Shown here one piece after another: positions 1 to 6,751 of a DNA stretch of 7,164 nt. The DNA comes from Candidatus Microgenomates bacterium. Lineage in GTDB: Bacteria > Patescibacteriota > Microgenomatia > 2-02-FULL-39-11. The stretch covers positions 1 through 7,164 of the forward strand of contig JALHWS010000107.1 in assembly GCA_022866885.1 (NCBI GenBank), in the 5' to 3' direction. Every line of letters starts with the position of its first letter. Position 1 is the first letter of the stretch. The notes under the pieces were generated by a model, which did not search any database, was not told the DNA's origin, and saw only the letters and a program-made list of their open reading frames with translations. The position numbers and the translations under genes are program-made.

Positions 1-2130
1 CCTGAGAAACCGCTTAAATTTGAGGATCATCTTTTCTCGGAAAAATTTGCCTGTCCCAACTGTAATGTTTCCCTGCCTGAAATCGAGCCGAGGATATTTT
101 CTTTTAATTCTCCTCACGGAGCCTGTCCGACTTGTACGGGACTGGGGATTTTGCTCAAAATTGATCCGGGGCTGGTTATCAATCCGAACCTGACGATCAG
201 TGAAGGCGGAATTCTGCCTTTTGCCAAATTTATCTTAAACGATACTTGGTACGGAAGGATTCTCACAAAAGCGATCAGGGAAATCGGTTTTGCTCCTGAC
301 CGGCCTTTAAAGGAAATGACTGAAATACAAAAAAAAGCCATCCTTTACGGAACCGGCGATCAGATATTTGATGTTTCCGGAAAAAACCGTCACGGTAATA
401 TCGTCACCATCCATGAAACATTTAACGGAGTGATCACGGAATTGGAAAAACGCTACCTCGAAACCGAATCAGATTACGTCAGAAACGAAATCGGCAAGTA
501 TCTCAAGGAAGAAATCTGCCCAAGCTGCCTTGGCAAACGCTTGAAAAAAGAAGCCCTTTCCATAAATCTTTCCGGATTGACAATTGTCGATTTAACTTCT
601 TTATCAATAGAATCCCTGTCTAGTTGGATAAAGGATTTAAGACCGAAACTATCTGAACGGGAAAAAACGATTTCCGAACTGATTATCAGGGAGATTTATA
701 ACCGGCTTAATTTTCTCCTATCGGTCGGCCTGGATTATCTGACTTTGGACCGAAGCGCCGCATCTTTAGCCGGCGGAGAAGCTCAACGGATCAGGTTAGC
801 CTCCCAAATCGGTTCAGGTTTATCCGGAGTTCTATACATCCTCGATGAACCCTCAATCGGACTGCATCCCAGGGACAACCAAAAGTTAATTGAAACTCTG
901 AAAAACCTTCGGGATCTGGGCAATACCGTCATTGTCGTTGAACATGACAAAGAAATGATGGCCAACGCCGATCTTCTGGTAGATTTCGGCCCCGGGGCCG
1001 GCGAACACGGCGGAAAAATCATCGCTCAAGGCACTTATGAAGAAATCTGCCGCAATCCGAATTCCCAAACCGGAGAATATCTTTCAGGCAAAAAGACCAT
1101 TGCCAATTTGCAAAAAAAGAGCCCCAGTTCTGCCCATCAATTGACCATTTCCGGCTGCCGGGAAAATAATCTGAAAAATATTAAAGCGGTTTTTCCTTTA
1201 AGTAACTTTATCACCGTCACCGGCGTTTCCGGATCGGGCAAATCAACCTTGGTGGTGGACACTCTTTATCCGGCTGTGGCTGCCCACTTCAATCCGTATT
1301 TCCGTCAAAAAACCGGCAAGTTCGCTTCCATATCCGGTTTGGAATATTTAAATCGGACAATCATTATCGATCAGTCGCCGATCGGCCGGACTCCGAGAAG
1401 TAATCCGGCCACTTATACCGGGGCATTTTCTTATATCAGAGAACTTTTTAGCCAAACACCGCAGGCCAAAGCCAGAGGCTATCAACCGGGCAGGTTTTCT
1501 TTCAATGTCAAAGGCGGACGCTGTGAAGCCTGTGAAGGGGAAGGACAAACCAGAATTGAAATGCAGTTTCTGCCTGATGTTTACGTGACCTGTGATGTCT
1601 GCGGCGGCACCCGTTTTAACCGGGAAACTTTGGAAGTTCGCTTTAAAAACAAAAATATCGCCGAAATCCTTCAGATGACGGTTGAAGAAGCTCTCTATTT
1701 TTTTGAAAATATTCCCGGATTATCCGGAAAATTTCAAACTTTATATGATGTGGGATTATCTTATATCCATCTTGGCCAGCCGGCACCGCATCTTTCCGGC
1801 GGGGAAGCCCAAAGGGTAAAACTGGCCTCGGAACTGTCCAAGAAAAATACCAGGAGCACTCTTTTTCTTCTGGATGAACCGACCACAGGCTTGCATTTCG
1901 CCGATTTGGAAAAACTGCTGGCCGTCCTTCGGCACCTGGTGGATATGGGCAATACGGTGATAGTCATTGAGCATAATCCGGACATTATCAAAAATTCCGA
2001 TTGGATTATCGATCTTGGCCCTGAAGGCGGCGACAATGGAGGAGAAATTATTGCCACCGGTACTCCAAAAGAAATTGCCGCCAGTCAAAATTCCTATACC
2101 GGAAAATATTTAAAGAAGATTTTGAAATAG
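1..2130 (+). CDS. uvrA: UvrA, excinuclease ABC subunit A (5'-truncated by window edge)
   Basis: UvrA is the damage-sensing ATPase of nucleotide excision repair; it loads UvrB at lesions. The frame is open from base 1, so the gene begins upstream; the visible 709 residues lack roughly the first quarter of a normal ~940-residue UvrA. Visible residues, in order: a zinc module C18-x2-C21-x20-C42-x2-C45; a CPSCLGKRL motif typical of the UvrA insertion region; the first ABC signature, LAGGE at 256-260, followed by Walker B LYILDEP and SIGLHPRDN; the second Walker A GVSGSGKS at 408-415; the C-terminal zinc finger C-x2-C-x19-C-x2-C; the second signature LSGGEAQ; and Walker B LFLLDEPTTGLH. The C-terminus is complete (stop 2128-2130). 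The only oddity is alanine for serine in the first signature (LAGGE for LSGGE). The TTG at 151 is internal, because homologous sequence continues upstream of it. uvrC follows 121 bp downstream, so the two may be co-transcribed. Confidence 0.98.
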   Translation, partial: PEKPLKFEDHLFSEKFACPNCNVSLPEIEPRIFSFNSPHGACPTCTGLGILLKIDPGLVINPNLTISEGGILPFAKFILNDTWYGRILTKAIREIGFAPDRPLKEMTEIQKKAILYGTGDQIFDVSGKNRHGNIVTIHETFNGVITELEKRYLETESDYVRNEIGKYLKEEICPSCLGKRLKKEALSINLSGLTIVDLTSLSIESLSSWIKDLRPKLSEREKTISELIIREIYNRLNFLLSVGLDYLTLDRSAASLAGGEAQRIRLASQIGSGLSGVLYILDEPSIGLHPRDNQKLIETLKNLRDLGNTVIVVEHDKEMMANADLLVDFGPGAGEHGGKIIAQGTYEEICRNPNSQTGEYLSGKKTIANLQKKSPSSAHQLTISGCRENNLKNIKAVFPLSNFITVTGVSGSGKSTLVVDTLYPAVAAHFNPYFRQKTGKFASISGLEYLNRTIIIDQSPIGRTPRSNPATYTGAFSYIRELFSQTPQAKARGYQPGRFSFNVKGGRCEACEGEGQTRIEMQFLPDVYVTCDVCGGTRFNRETLEVRFKNKNIAEILQMTVEEALYFFENIPGLSGKFQTLYDVGLSYIHLGQPAPHLSGGEAQRVKLASELSKKNTRSTLFLLDEPTTGLHFADLEKLLAVLRHLVDMGNTVIVIEHNPDIIKNSDWIIDLGPEGGDNGGEIIATGTPKEIAASQNSYTGKYLKKILK

Positions 2131-2147
2131 GAATTAGATCGTTCTAT

Positions 2148-2242
2148 GTCATTGCGAGTCCCGTCACTTATGCGGGACGCGGCAATCCCTGCCTTGCCGG
2201 CAGGCAGGTCGGACGGGATTGCTTCGCTACGCTCGCAATGAC
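2148..2242. repeat. Nested palindromic intergenic repeat (REP/MITE-like)
   Basis: A 95-bp element fills most of the uvrA-uvrC gap. Its ends are perfect inverted repeats: GTCATTGCGAG (2148-2158) and CTCGCAATGAC (2232-2242). Inside are further paired segments: TCCCGTC (2159-2165) with GACGGGA (2212-2218), GCAATCCC (2182-2189) with GGGATTGC (2215-2222), a small hairpin GTCCCG/CGGGAC (2158-2163/2173-2178), and a central hairpin CCTGCCT/AGGCAGG (2188-2194/2202-2208) with loop TGCCGGC. Several pairings are mutually exclusive. Repeats with CATTGCGAG ends and a GCAATCCC core are scattered through many bacterial genomes, including CPR genomes (general knowledge, not checked here). No T-run follows on either strand, so it is not a classical intrinsic terminator, though it could still stall polymerase or protect mRNA ends. 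No duplicated target site was recognised. Confidence 0.8.
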
Positions 2243-2251
2243 AAGTAAACT

Positions 2252-3553
2252 ATGAATAAATTTACGATCTCCAATCTCCCTGAACTCTCCGGCATCTATC
2301 TCTTTAAGGATAATGGTAAATCTATCATTTATGTCGGTAAAGCCAAGAATTTGAAAAAAAGAGTTTCTTCCTATTTTCAAAAAAATATTGACAGAGGCGT
2401 AAAAACTGATTTATTGGTTGCCGAAATCGACTCTTTGGAAACGATTGTTACTACTTCGGAATTTGAAGCATTGATGCTTGAAGCGAAATTGATCCATAAA
2501 TTCCAACCAAAATACAACCTGACCGCCAAAGATGACCGCAGTTATATTTACATCAAAATTACTGATGAGGAATTCCCAAGAATTATTTTAGCTCGCCGTG
2601 ATCACTCAACAAAAGGATCAACCTTCGGTCCTTTTTCATCAGTAAAAATTGCCGGAGAGATTTTGAAACAAATCAGAAACATTGTTCCTTATTGCAACCA
2701 AAAAAGGGAAATCAGACGGGCTTGTTTTTATGCCCACCTGGGGCTTTGCCATCCCTGTCCGGGCACCAGACATAACCTGTCAAAAACATCATATAGGCTT
2801 CTGAAAAAACAATATTCAGCCAATATCCGGAAAATCAAACTGCTTTTGGACGGAAAAGTAATAAGATTGGAAAAAGAATTGAGGACACTCATAAAACAGG
2901 CTTCTTCTGCAGAAGATTTTGAAACCGCTTCCGCTTACCGTAACAGATTGGAGAATTTAGACTTATTGACCCGTCATTTATATCAGCCGGAGGAATACCT
3001 CTACAACTTGGACTTAGCCGAAGCTATCCGTGATAGGGAAACGGCAGATTTAGCAACCCTTCTAAAAAACTATTTTCCGCAAATTTCAACGCTTCCACGG
3101 ATAGAATGTTATGACATCAGTAACTTAAGCGGTAAAAATGCCACCGGCTCCATGGTCACTTTTCAAAAAGGCATCCCTGATAAAAGGTATTACCGACGAT
3201 TTCGGATAAGAGCCGAAGAGGCACCCAATGATTACCTGATGATCAGGGAAGTGATTTCCAGAAGACTAAAACATCCGCAGTGGCCTCTACCGGATCTGTT
3301 TGTCGTTGACGGAGGCAAACCGCAATTTCTGGCGATGCAAAAGGAACTGGCTGCCCAAAACATCCAAAAACCGCTGGTTGGCCTGGCAAAAGCCTATGAA
3401 GAATTGGTTTTGGTTGCCAACGGGAAGTTTATCAAGGTAAGGTTGCCTCCGCAGTCTCCCGCCTTACACCTCATACAAAGGCTACGGGATGAAGCGCACC
3501 GTTTTGCACATAACTATCACACTATGCTAAGATTAAAATCACTGTTCGCATGA
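2252..3553 (+). CDS. uvrC: UvrC, excinuclease ABC subunit C, short form lacking C-terminal HhH
   Basis: UvrC makes both incisions around a lesion in nucleotide excision repair. The N-terminal GIY-YIG nuclease (3' incision) is intact: GIYLF at 14-18, IYVGKAKNLKKR at 26-37, with Y16, Y27, R37, E77 and N89 in the expected places. A four-cysteine cluster C148-x9-C158-x7-C166-x2-C169 matches the iron-sulfur ligand region of the family. A helical UVR-type segment (about 205-240) is the usual UvrB-contact region. The RNase H-like nuclease (5' incision) keeps the D288, D353, H416 triad in YDISN, VVDGGK and DEAHR. The protein stops at 433, just after the triad, whereas family members of about 550-610 residues carry a C-terminal tandem helix-hairpin-helix. 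The ATG at 2252 is chosen because homology begins within ten residues (LPELSGIYLFK). No Shine-Dalgarno sequence precedes it. The stop overlaps the next gene (ATGA). Confidence 0.96.
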   Translation: MNKFTISNLPELSGIYLFKDNGKSIIYVGKAKNLKKRVSSYFQKNIDRGVKTDLLVAEIDSLETIVTTSEFEALMLEAKLIHKFQPKYNLTAKDDRSYIYIKITDEEFPRIILARRDHSTKGSTFGPFSSVKIAGEILKQIRNIVPYCNQKREIRRACFYAHLGLCHPCPGTRHNLSKTSYRLLKKQYSANIRKIKLLLDGKVIRLEKELRTLIKQASSAEDFETASAYRNRLENLDLLTRHLYQPEEYLYNLDLAEAIRDRETADLATLLKNYFPQISTLPRIECYDISNLSGKNATGSMVTFQKGIPDKRYYRRFRIRAEEAPNDYLMIREVISRRLKHPQWPLPDLFVVDGGKPQFLAMQKELAAQNIQKPLVGLAKAYEELVLVANGKFIKVRLPPQSPALHLIQRLRDEAHRFAHNYHTMLRLKSLFA

Positions 3554-3954
3554 AATTTCTGTTCAGAAAATACTGCCTGATAACGTTGTCATTGGTGATA
3601 ACCGGTCTGTTGGTGCCTGCTTTGACTTACGGACCGGGCAAATACGATTTGTTTTATGACTCTTTTATCCTTTTTCTTCTTTTCCTCATCGCCAAACCGA
3701 TTGTGAACATTCTGATGCTTCCCATCAATATCCTGACGCTTAATCTAGCCCAGTGGTTAGTCAATATCCTTTTGATCTACCTCTGGAAATTTATTGTCCC
3801 GGAAGTTAAAATAGGAGCCTGGAATTTTGAGGGTCTAAATTTAGGTTCGATCAATCTGTCCCAAATCAGTTTTTCAGCATGGCAGACAACCATCATCGTG
3901 GCCGTCTCTTTGACTTTAATGATGCAGTTTATCACCTGGCTTTTTAAACACTAA
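3550..3954 (+). CDS. Small integral membrane protein, phage holin 4-2/YvlD-like family
   Basis: A 134-residue, highly hydrophobic protein with about four membrane segments, near residues 8-27, 36-56, 66-84 and 111-131. The central motif KPIVNILMLPINILTLNL followed by WLVNILLIYLW resembles the conserved core of the phage_holin_4_2 (YvlD/DUF360) family, whose members are small membrane proteins of largely unknown role; the holin name is historical. A short polar stretch (about 85-110, with GAWNFEGLNLG) lies between segments three and four. The start overlaps the uvrC stop as ATGA, which suggests translational coupling, and yvcK follows 3 nt after its stop. No lysis genes or other phage genes are nearby, so a chromosomal housekeeping or envelope role is more likely than phage lysis. 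Family assignment is by motif recognition only. Confidence 0.8.
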   Translation: MKFLFRKYCLITLSLVITGLLVPALTYGPGKYDLFYDSFILFLLFLIAKPIVNILMLPINILTLNLAQWLVNILLIYLWKFIVPEVKIGAWNFEGLNLGSINLSQISFSAWQTTIIVAVSLTLMMQFITWLFKH

Positions 3955-3957
3955 ATT

Positions 3958-4956
3958 ATGTTTAAAGACAAAAAAATCGTTGTCATCGGCGGAGGAACAG
4001 GTACTTACAGTATCCTTACGGGCCTCAAGAAATATACCAATAACATCACCGCCATTGTGACCATGGCTGACTCCGGCGGCTCGGCCAAAATCGAAAGGGA
4101 TGAGTGGGGACTTTTGCCAAGCAGTGACATCAGGAAATCCCTCATTGCCTTGGCTGACGTTTCCACGGAAAATTCCCTGCTTCTCCGTCAGCTTTTCCGC
4201 TACCGTTATGCCCAGGGTAAAGGCATTTCCGGGATGACTTTCGGCATCTTATTTCTGATCACCCTGACCAAAATCCTCAATTCGCAAACGGAGGCCATCA
4301 AAAAAGCCGGTGAGATATTAAATATCCGGGGGAAAGTATTGCCGGTATCTATCGATAAGGTCCATTTGGTAGCCGAATATGAAGACGGGACGAAAGTCAC
4401 CGGTGAACATTTTATCGACGAACCGAAACATAACGGTATGATAAAAATCAAACGGTTACGAACGATTCCCCAAGCCAAAATCACTCCGGAAACAAAAACC
4501 GCTATTTCGGAAAGCGACGCCATCATCATCGGTCCGGGCGGTTTCTACACCACAATCCTGGCTAATCTGGTTGTTTCGGGAGTTGGGCAGGCGATTAAAG
4601 AAAGCGGTGCTAAGAAAATTTTCATCCTTAACCTGATGACGGAATACGGACAAACTTACGGTTTCACCGCTTCAAAATTCCTCGAAGAAATGGATAAATA
4701 TTTACCTTTGAAGCTCCTTGACTATGTCTTTATAAACAACACGGCAATTCCTGAAAAAATCTTAAACCGTTATACCAAATATCACGCGGAACCGATAAAA
4801 AATGATCTGACTGGTAAATATCCTTTCAAAGTCATTGCCGCTGATTTACTTTCCAAAAAAGCGGTGGCGAAAGAAAAAGGGGATACTTTGCCAAGAAGCC
4901 TTATCCGCCACAGTAGTGAAAAACTGGCCCGTTTATGTAAAAAAATCTTAATCTGA
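3958..4956 (+). CDS. yvcK: YvcK/CofD-like UDP-sugar-binding protein (gluconeogenesis factor family)
   Basis: A 332-residue Rossmann-type protein of the CofD/YvcK superfamily. Diagnostic motifs: the N-terminal nucleotide-binding loop VVIGGGTGTYSILTGLK (8-24), then VTMADSGGSAKIERDEWG (34-51) leading into PSSDIRKSLIAL (54-65), then GISGMTFG, and the C-terminal GPGGFYTTILANL (from 192). In Firmicutes and Actinobacteria, YvcK binds UDP-GlcNAc-type sugars and is needed for growth on gluconeogenic carbon and for envelope integrity; CofD proper transfers a phosphoenolpyruvate- or lactate-derived moiety in F420 synthesis. Nothing here suggests F420 synthesis, so the YvcK role is preferred. The loop GGSAKIERDE differs from the GGSSGRLRDE seen in Bacillus-type YvcK, so this is a divergent subtype. 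The start lies 3 nt after the upstream stop with no Shine-Dalgarno. Its TGA stop forms part of the extended -10 element of secG. Confidence 0.88.
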   Translation: MFKDKKIVVIGGGTGTYSILTGLKKYTNNITAIVTMADSGGSAKIERDEWGLLPSSDIRKSLIALADVSTENSLLLRQLFRYRYAQGKGISGMTFGILFLITLTKILNSQTEAIKKAGEILNIRGKVLPVSIDKVHLVAEYEDGTKVTGEHFIDEPKHNGMIKIKRLRTIPQAKITPETKTAISESDAIIIGPGGFYTTILANLVVSGVGQAIKESGAKKIFILNLMTEYGQTYGFTASKFLEEMDKYLPLKLLDYVFINNTAIPEKILNRYTKYHAEPIKNDLTGKYPFKVIAADLLSKKAVAKEKGDTLPRSLIRHSSEKLARLCKKILI

Positions 4957-4962
4957 TATAAT
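4954..4962 (+). promoter_or_regulatory. Extended -10 promoter for secG, predicted leaderless start
   Basis: TGATATAAT is a perfect extended -10 (TG-n-TATAAT; TATAAT at 4957-4962). Counting the last T as -7 puts +1 at 4969, the A of the secG ATG, which predicts a leaderless mRNA. No good -35 is visible at the usual distance, which extended -10 promoters can tolerate. The TG and following A are also the yvcK stop codon. Position and consensus are seen directly; activity is inferred. Confidence 0.6.
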
Positions 4963-4968
4963 AGAAGT

Positions 4969-5187
4969 ATGAAAATCTTATTGGTTCTTGTTCAGATTGC
5001 CTTTTCCATCCTTTTGATTTCCCTTATCCTGATGCAGGCCAAAGGCGTAGGACTTGGCAGAAGCTGGGGAGGAGGAGGAGAATTTTATAAAAGCAGAAGG
5101 GGAGTCGAAAAGATCATCTTCCAACTGACTGTCATTACCGCTATCGTCTTCCTGGTTTCATCTGTCCTTAGTCTTATCTTAACCTGA
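4969..5187 (+). CDS. secG: SecG, preprotein translocase subunit
   Basis: SecG is the small accessory subunit of the SecYEG channel and supports SecA-driven export across the cytoplasmic membrane. The 72-residue product has the family architecture: a first membrane helix at about 3-22 ending in LILMQAKGVGLG, a glycine-rich cytoplasmic loop (GGGGEFYKSRRG, about 34-45), and a second helix at about 49-71. The Q-AKG-GLG segment after helix one and the F-x-x-RRG-E-K transition into helix two are typical SecG features, and the length fits the family's usual 70-110. No secY or secE is nearby, which is normal for secG. It appears to have its own extended -10 promoter with the start codon at +1. The next gene begins 6 nt after its stop, so the pair probably shares one transcript. 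Confidence 0.92.
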   Translation: MKILLVLVQIAFSILLISLILMQAKGVGLGRSWGGGGEFYKSRRGVEKIIFQLTVITAIVFLVSSVLSLILT

Positions 5188-5193
5188 TGTATC

Positions 5194-6528
5194 ATGGCAA
5201 AACAACTTCAGTTTGTTGTTTTATTCCTGCAGACATTTATTGACCGCCACAAAAAGTATTTTCCGTGGTCGATCCTCATCGGGTTTTTTCTGACCCTTCT
5301 CATCATGCAAATCTATCCTTTATATATCTCGGTTGTCGGTAAAAAACATGACAAAATCGGCGTTGTCGGCCGCTTTGATGAGCGAAATCTTCCTCTCTTT
5401 ATCCAAAACCAAATCAGTCTCGGCCTGACAATGCTTGCTTCCGACGGAGAAGCGACTGCTTCCCTGGCCAAATCATGGGAGGTTGATGAAAAAGGGACCA
5501 CTTATACCTTCCATCTTCTGCCGGATATCAACTGGCATGATGGTAAAAAGTTTACCGCCCGTGATATCAATTACCGGATGCAGGGAGTAACTTTTGAGCC
5601 GGTTAATGAGACAACCTTGAAGGTGACTTTGAAGGAAGTTTTTGCCCCTTTGCCTGTTTTTATGTCTCGACCTATCTCCAAGCCGAACTTAAACGGTTTA
5701 GGGATTTACAAAGTGATCCGCCTCCTCAAAAACGGTGAAACCATTTCCGAAATGACTTTGAAGCCTCAAGATACTAAATATCCGACTTTGACCTATAAAT
5801 TTTACCCTAACCTGGATGATGCCCTGCTGGCTTTTAAGATGGGCGAGATCAATATTTTAAAAGAAATTAACAATCTTCGGGACATCAAGACTTGGAAAAA
5901 TGTGAACATCAAGGAAATCACCCGTTTTGACCGTTTTACCGGCATATTTTTTAACTTGAATAATGCCCTGTTTAAAGAAAAGGAAGTCCGGCAGGCCCTG
6001 GCTTATGCTTTGCCGAAAATCGGAGACTTCGAAAAGGCTTATTCGCCCATCTCTCCTCTTTCCTGGGCTTACTCGAAAAAGATAAGGCTGTATAACACTG
6101 ATTTGGAGACGGCCACCAAAATGCTCTCCAAATCGCCTCTAGCCTCTGCTTCTGCGGAAATTGTTTTATCCACTTACGCTAATCTGGTACAGGAAGCGCA
6201 AACGATCGCCGATGCTTGGAAAAAGGCCGGTCTGAATGTCAAGGTTAAGGTGGAAAATACCATTCCCGCAGACTATCAGATTTTTCTCCTGACTCAGATG
6301 ATCCCTCCCGATCCGGATCAGTATTCCTATTGGCAGTCAACCCAGGAAGGCATCAACATCACCAGTTACAGCAATCCCAAAATCGACAAACTCCTGGAAG
6401 ACGGCCGCAAAACTCTGGATAAAGAAGCAAGGATCAAGATCTATGCTGATTTCCAGAGGTATTTAGTGGATGACAGTCCGGTAATTTTCCTCTTCTTCCC
6501 CAAAGTCTATCAGGTAGAGAGAAAATAA
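5194..6528 (+). CDS. Membrane-anchored family-5 extracellular solute-binding protein
   Basis: A 444-residue protein of the SBP_bac_5 (DppA/OppA-like) family, which normally delivers oligopeptides or similar solutes to an ABC importer. Family marks: LAKSWEVDEKGTTYTFHL, then NWHDGKKFTARD at 113-124, FFNLNNALF with VRQALAYAL at 265-273, PPDPDQYSYWQS, and the C-terminal NPKIDKLLEDGRKTLD. It is shorter than the usual 500-600 residues, with little sequence between the FTARD and VTLKEVFAPL regions. The N-terminus is not a cleavable lipoprotein signal: a basic stretch DRHKKY precedes one long hydrophobic segment (about 23-49) with no lipobox cysteine, so it should be an N-in membrane anchor with the binding domain outside. 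No ABC permease or ATPase gene is in the window, so its partner is unknown. It lies 6 nt after secG and ends 3 nt from an opposing tRNA gene. Confidence 0.85.
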   Translation: MAKQLQFVVLFLQTFIDRHKKYFPWSILIGFFLTLLIMQIYPLYISVVGKKHDKIGVVGRFDERNLPLFIQNQISLGLTMLASDGEATASLAKSWEVDEKGTTYTFHLLPDINWHDGKKFTARDINYRMQGVTFEPVNETTLKVTLKEVFAPLPVFMSRPISKPNLNGLGIYKVIRLLKNGETISEMTLKPQDTKYPTLTYKFYPNLDDALLAFKMGEINILKEINNLRDIKTWKNVNIKEITRFDRFTGIFFNLNNALFKEKEVRQALAYALPKIGDFEKAYSPISPLSWAYSKKIRLYNTDLETATKMLSKSPLASASAEIVLSTYANLVQEAQTIADAWKKAGLNVKVKVENTIPADYQIFLLTQMIPPDPDQYSYWQSTQEGINITSYSNPKIDKLLEDGRKTLDKEARIKIYADFQRYLVDDSPVIFLFFPKVYQVERK

Positions 6529-6531
6529 AAG

Positions 6532-6605
6532 TACCCCTGGGGTGACTCGAACACCCAACCATGCGCTTAGAACGCGCGTGCTCTATCCAGTTGAGCTACA
6601 GGGGC
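6532..6605 (-). tRNA. tRNA-Arg(TCT)
   Basis: Read on the minus strand, 74 nt fold as a standard cloverleaf: acceptor GCCCCTG/CAGGGGT (one G-U pair), D-arm GCTC/GAGC with GG in the loop, anticodon stem CGCGC/GCGCA (outermost pair mismatched), loop GTTCTAA giving anticodon TCT, and T-arm GGGTG/CACCC with loop TTCGAGT. The discriminator is A73 and no CCA is encoded (CTT follows). It is the last gene of the minus-strand tRNA cluster. Its 5' end abuts a 98-bp inverted-repeat element whose first two bases supply G1 and C2. Its 3' end faces the solute-binding gene, and no hairpin terminator is visible beyond it. Confidence 0.95.
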
Positions 6606-6701
6606 ATGTACAAACGCTGTTACGGATGAAATTCCTGATTTATCTCCTCTATTCTTAATTGAATAGCAAGTTTATACTCTCGAAACACCGTTTGTACATG
6701 C
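6604..6701. mobile_element. 98-bp MITE-like inverted-repeat element with 5-bp direct repeat flanks
   Basis: The ends are perfect 13-bp inverted repeats, GCATGTACAAACG (6604-6616) and CGTTTGTACATGC (6689-6701). Allowing two mismatches, the pairing extends inward to 6624 and 6681. A smaller hairpin CTATTC-TTAATT-GAATAG (6649-6666) sits near the centre. Both ends are flanked by CAGGG (6599-6603 and 6702-6706), as expected for a 5-bp target duplication. The shared string is 9 bp (CAGGGGCAT), because the element's GCAT end matches the target. No coding capacity is present. The alternative is a structured spacer RNA in the tRNA transcript; the flanking direct repeat favours insertion. Confidence 0.55.
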
Positions 6702-6751
6702 CAGGGGCATTCTGAGCGGGCGATGGGACTCGCACCCACGACCTTCTCCTT

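Noticed and set aside
151..153. TTG at 151 as the uvrA start
   Set aside because: UvrA-homologous sequence, including a complete zinc module, lies upstream in the same frame back to base 1.
2148..2242. Palindromic repeat as an intrinsic terminator of uvrA
   Set aside because: The stem is strong but no T-run follows on either strand.
2168..2380. Minus-strand 70-residue ORF over the intergenic repeat
   Set aside because: Its C-terminal half is translation of the palindromic repeat and the rest is antisense to the uvrC start.
3550..3954. Prophage lysis gene
   Set aside because: The holin-like family is common on chromosomes. The gene is embedded between housekeeping genes and no other phage gene is present.
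5194..5340. Lipoprotein signal on the binding protein
   Set aside because: No cysteine follows the hydrophobic segment in a lipobox context, so an uncleaved anchor is the better reading.
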